Source: Legionella_A sp963772805
Lineage (GTDB): Bacteria > Pseudomonadota > Gammaproteobacteria > Legionellales > Legionellaceae
DNA: 64,000 nt
Assembly (NCBI GenBank): GCA_963772805.1
Contig: CAVYYU010000005.1
Coordinates: 361,964 to 425,963, forward strand
Direction of reading: 5' to 3'
Shown here: in pieces, positions 63,401 through 64,000 of the stretch
How the letters are laid out: every line of letters begins with the position of its first letter
Numbering within the stretch: the first letter of the stretch is position 1
Notes under the pieces: model-generated
Told to the model about the DNA's origin: nothing
Seen by the model: only the letters and a program-made list of their open reading frames with translations
Databases searched by the model: none
Translations under genes and position numbers: made by a program

Positions 63401-64000
63401 TATTGAGTGAGAGCGTGCCAGCATTAGGTGCTGTGGTATCGACGGTGACATTGATTAAGTTGCTGTAAGCGATATTGCCAGCGACATCGGTGACTTCGGT
63501 TCTGAATTGATAATCGCCATCAGCGAGATTGCTTTGTGCGGCGGTGGTATCAGACCAGTTAGCACCATTATCGGTTGACACTTGATAGACCACACTGCTG
63601 CCCACTTCATTGCCTGCAACACTCAAATCAAAGGTCTTGTCTTGACTGATAAAATCAGTTGCACTGATGCCGGAATCGCTGAAGTTATTGAGTGAGAGCG
63701 TGCCAGCATTAGGTGCCGTAGTATCGACGGTGACATTAATTAAGTTGCTGTAAGCGATATTGCCAGCGACATCGGTGACTTCGGTTCTAAATTGATAATC
63801 GCCATCAGCGAGATTGCTTTGAGCGGCGGTGGTATCAGACCAGTTAGCACCATTATCAGTGGATATTTGATAAACGACACTGCTGCCCACTTCATTGCCT
63901 GCAATGCTCAGATCGAAGGCCTTGTCTTGGCTGATAAAGTCAGTTGCACTGATGCCGGAATCACTGAAGTTGTTGAGTGAGAGCGTGCCCGCACTAGGTG
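57474..64000 (-). CDS. Giant Ig-like repeat surface protein, N-terminus beyond window edge
   Basis: The frame is open to the window end; at least 2175 residues are visible and the true start lies outside. About 19 tandem copies of a 95-residue Ig-like repeat (VDTTAPAAGTLSLNNFSDSG ... VTDVAGNIAYSNLINVTV) make up the visible N-terminal part. Then come two divergent Ig-like domains, a Pro/Thr-rich linker, and a polar Ser/Asn/Glu-rich C-terminal 200 residues ending FHERVKNLLKDFGLSDEEDV. There are no RTX repeats or obvious autotransporter barrel, so secretion route is unclear. Bap- or adhesin-like proteins with such repeats often act in cell contact or biofilm. The gene faces lysC. Confidence 0.9.
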   Translation of the reverse strand, partial: PSAGTLSLNNFSDSGISATDFISQDKAFDLSIAGNEVGSSVVYQISTDNGANWSDTTAAQSNLADGDYQFRTEVTDVAGNIAYSNLINVTVDTTAPNAGTLSLNNFSDSGISATDFISQDKTFDLSVAGNEVGSSVVYQVSTDNGANWSDTTAAQSNLADGDYQFRTEVTDVAGNIAYSNLINVTVDTTAPNAGTLSLNNFSDSGISATDFISQDKTFDLSVAGNEVGSSVVYQVSVDNGANWTDTTTAQSNLVDGDYQFRTQVTDVAGNIAYSNLINVTVDTTSPAAGTLSLNNFSDSGISATDFISQDKTFDLSVAGNEVGSSVVYQVSVDNGANWTDTTAAQSNLVDGDYQFRTQVTDVAGNIAYSNLINVTVDTTAPSAGTLSLNNFSDSGISATDFISQDKAFDLSIAGNEVGSSVVYQVSTDSGANWSDTTAAQSNLSDGNYQFRTQVTDVAGNIAYSNLINVTVDTTAPAAGTLSLNNFSDSGISATDFISQDKTFDLSVAGNEVGSSVVYQVSTDSGANWTDTTAAQSNLVDGDYQFRTQVTDVAGNIAYSNLINVTVDTTAPAAGTLSLNNFSDSGISATDFISQDKTFDLSVAGNEVGSSVVYQVSVDNGANWTDTTAAQSNLVDGDYQFRTQVTDVAGNIAYSNLINVTVDTTSPAAGTLSLNNFSDSGISATDFISQDKTFDLSVAGNEVGSSVVYQVSVDNGANWTDTTAAQSNLVDGDYQFRTQVTDVAGNIAYSNLINVTVDTTAPSAGTLSLNNFSDSGISATDFISQDKAFDLSIAGNEVGSSVVYQVSTDSGANWSDTTAAQSNLSDGNYQFRTQVTDVAGNIAYSNLINVTVDTTAPAAGTLSLNNFSDSGISATDFISQDKTFDLSVAGNEVGSSIVYQVSVDNGANWTDTTAAQSNLNDGDYQFRTQVTDVAGNIAYSNLINVTVDTTAPAAGTLSLNNFSDSGISATDFISQDKTFDLSIAGNEVGSSVVYQISTDNGANWTDTTAAQSNLNDGDYQFRTQVTDVAGNIAYSNLINVTVDTTAPAAGTLSLNNFSDSGISATDFISQDKTFDLSVAGNEVGSSIVYQVSVDNGANWTDTTAAQSNLNDGDYQFRTQVTDVAGNIAYSNLINVTVDTTSPAAGTLSLNNFSDSGISATDFISQDKTFDLSVAGNEVGSSVVYQISTDNGANWSDTTAAQSNLSDGDYQFRTQVTDVAGNIAYSNLINVTVDTTAPAAGTLSLNNFSDSGISATDFISQDKTFDLSVAGNEVGSSVVYQVSVDNGANWTDTTAAQSNLNDGDYQFRTQVTDVAGNIAYSNLINVTVDTTAPSAGTLSLNNFSDSGISATDFISQDKTFDLSVAGNEVGSSVVYQVSVDNGANWSDTTAAQSNLVDGDYQFRTQVTDVAGNIAYSNLINVTVDTTAPSAGTLSLNNFSDSGISATDFISQDKTFDLSVAGNEVGSSVVYQVSVDNGANWSDTTAAQSNLVDGDYQFRTQVTDVAGNIAYSNLINVTVDTTAPSAGTLSLNNFSDSGISATDFISQDKTFDLSVAGNEVGSSVVYQVSVDNGANWSDTTAAQSNLVDGDYQFRTQVTDVAGNIAYSNLINVTVDTTAPAAGTLSLNNFSDSGISATDFISQDKTFDLSVAGNEVGSSVVYQVSTDSGANWSDTTAAQSNLNDGDYQFRTQVTDVAGNIAYSNLINVTVDTTAPAAGTLSLNNFSDSGISATDFISQDKAFDLSIAGNEVGSSVVYQISTDNGANWSDTTAAQSNLSDGNYQFRTQVTDVAGNIAYSNLINVVVDTTVHSPTIALSTDSGISSSDNITNVGTFSIGATEANAVVEYSSNGTTWNISAPALIQGTNTIYVRQTDIAGNVSGTNSLTFTYDTQVATPNMTVDNVGTITVGSTEPGAKVFYSANGLNWSTAAPAVQQGANTVMVRQIDIAGNVSPTNTLTFIVTAPTPLTPTVPAPAGTKPTVVTPLPVAQVSRPLGNQNFLQTSTSIFEHSTAGGSASNSNTNGQEGMRINQPSPTIIAALRNTADAGWAHTPDFINLTPIVEGLTNAVNTLKDKTENLATEAESNAQNKMGNNESSAAQYSSLQGNAEKIGTESSDKQTGEKVASNRENQPDMSTNDKKETRLSALETSSNSPLSRVNFHERVKNLLKDFGLSDEEDV
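58590..64000. repeat. Tandem array of 285-bp coding repeats (about 19 units) with 1140-bp higher-order period
   Basis: Units are 285 bp (95 codons); the marker GTGGTATCGACGG recurs at 58873, 59158 and so on. Units differ mainly in short cassettes (QVSVDNGANWTD / QVSTDSGANWSD / QISTDNGANWSD; NLVDG / NLNDG / NLSDG / NLADG; TAPAAG / TAPSAG / TAPNAG / TSPAAG). A block of four units near 61440-62580 is repeated almost exactly at 62580-63720 (1140 bp). This is within a coding frame and is not a CRISPR. Confidence 0.9.

Noticed and set aside
58590..64000. CRISPR-like array
   Set aside because: The units are 285 bp, contiguous, in frame and encode Ig-like domains; there are no short repeats with unique spacers.

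Overview
The window looks like a chromosomal segment of a gammaproteobacterium of the order Legionellales (Legionella, Coxiella or Aquicella-like). The evidence is the recA-recX-alaS-lysC order, the housekeeping proteins (RsmJ, MsbA, LpxK, IspB, PyrD, MetNIQ), several MFS carriers of the type common in intracellular Legionellales, and many lineage-specific proteins built like host-directed effectors (coiled coils, ankyrin-like repeats, Cys-rich or Pro-rich tails). The assignment is an inference from gene content; no 16S rRNA gene is present.

Layout. 1-461 is the 3' end of rsmJ. 584-5160 holds a small charged protein, an unrecognised 426-residue protein and the metNIQ methionine importer. 5264-10189 is an accessory island: two coiled-coil proteins sharing a C-terminal module, split by a complete ISAs1-family element with a 10-bp target duplication, then a two-helix membrane protein whose tail carries PSAP and PPPY motifs. 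10302-21620 is a leucine/isovalerate catabolic cluster on the minus strand (isovaleryl-CoA dehydrogenase, thiolase, small membrane protein, both methylcrotonyl-CoA carboxylase subunits, methylglutaconyl-CoA hydratase, HMG-CoA lyase), followed by agmatine deiminase and acetoacetyl-CoA synthetase. Together these enzymes would turn leucine into acetyl-CoA.

21784-24219 has a methyltransferase-like protein, pyrD and a Cys-rich membrane protein. 24289-28978 is a signalling cassette: MHYT hybrid histidine kinase, CheY-like regulator and an Hpt-REC-REC-GGDEF protein, probably feeding c-di-GMP. 29085-31016 has umuDC, with an N-terminally extended UmuD and a 22-bp palindromic operator candidate, next to a candidate small RNA with its own promoter and terminator. 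31118-36509 has an MFS carrier preceded by a candidate Val/Leu-rich leader peptide, small secreted and hydrophilic proteins, a GNAT protein, a dicarboxylate-type symporter and a YaiI protein.

36684-42247 has msbA-lpxK, a secreted protein, an MFS carrier and a CsiV-like protein. 42460-47442 has a SPOR/beta-barrel outer-membrane protein and a thaumatin-domain secreted protein cut by a second, different ISAs1-family element (8-bp duplication). 47615-57336 has tRNA-Pro(CGG), ispB, a 941-residue ankyrin-like protein, recA, recX, alaS and lysC. From 57474 to the end runs the C-terminal part of a giant surface protein made of about 19 nearly identical 95-residue (285-bp) Ig-like repeats, with a higher-order 1140-bp duplication.

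A roughly 90-bp palindromic repeat family occurs three times in intergenic DNA (980, 7520, 35823). The most novel material is the effector-like set (5264-10189, 23503-24219, 48881-51706), the umuDC regulatory region with its neighbouring RNA candidate, and the leader upstream of the MFS gene at 32413.
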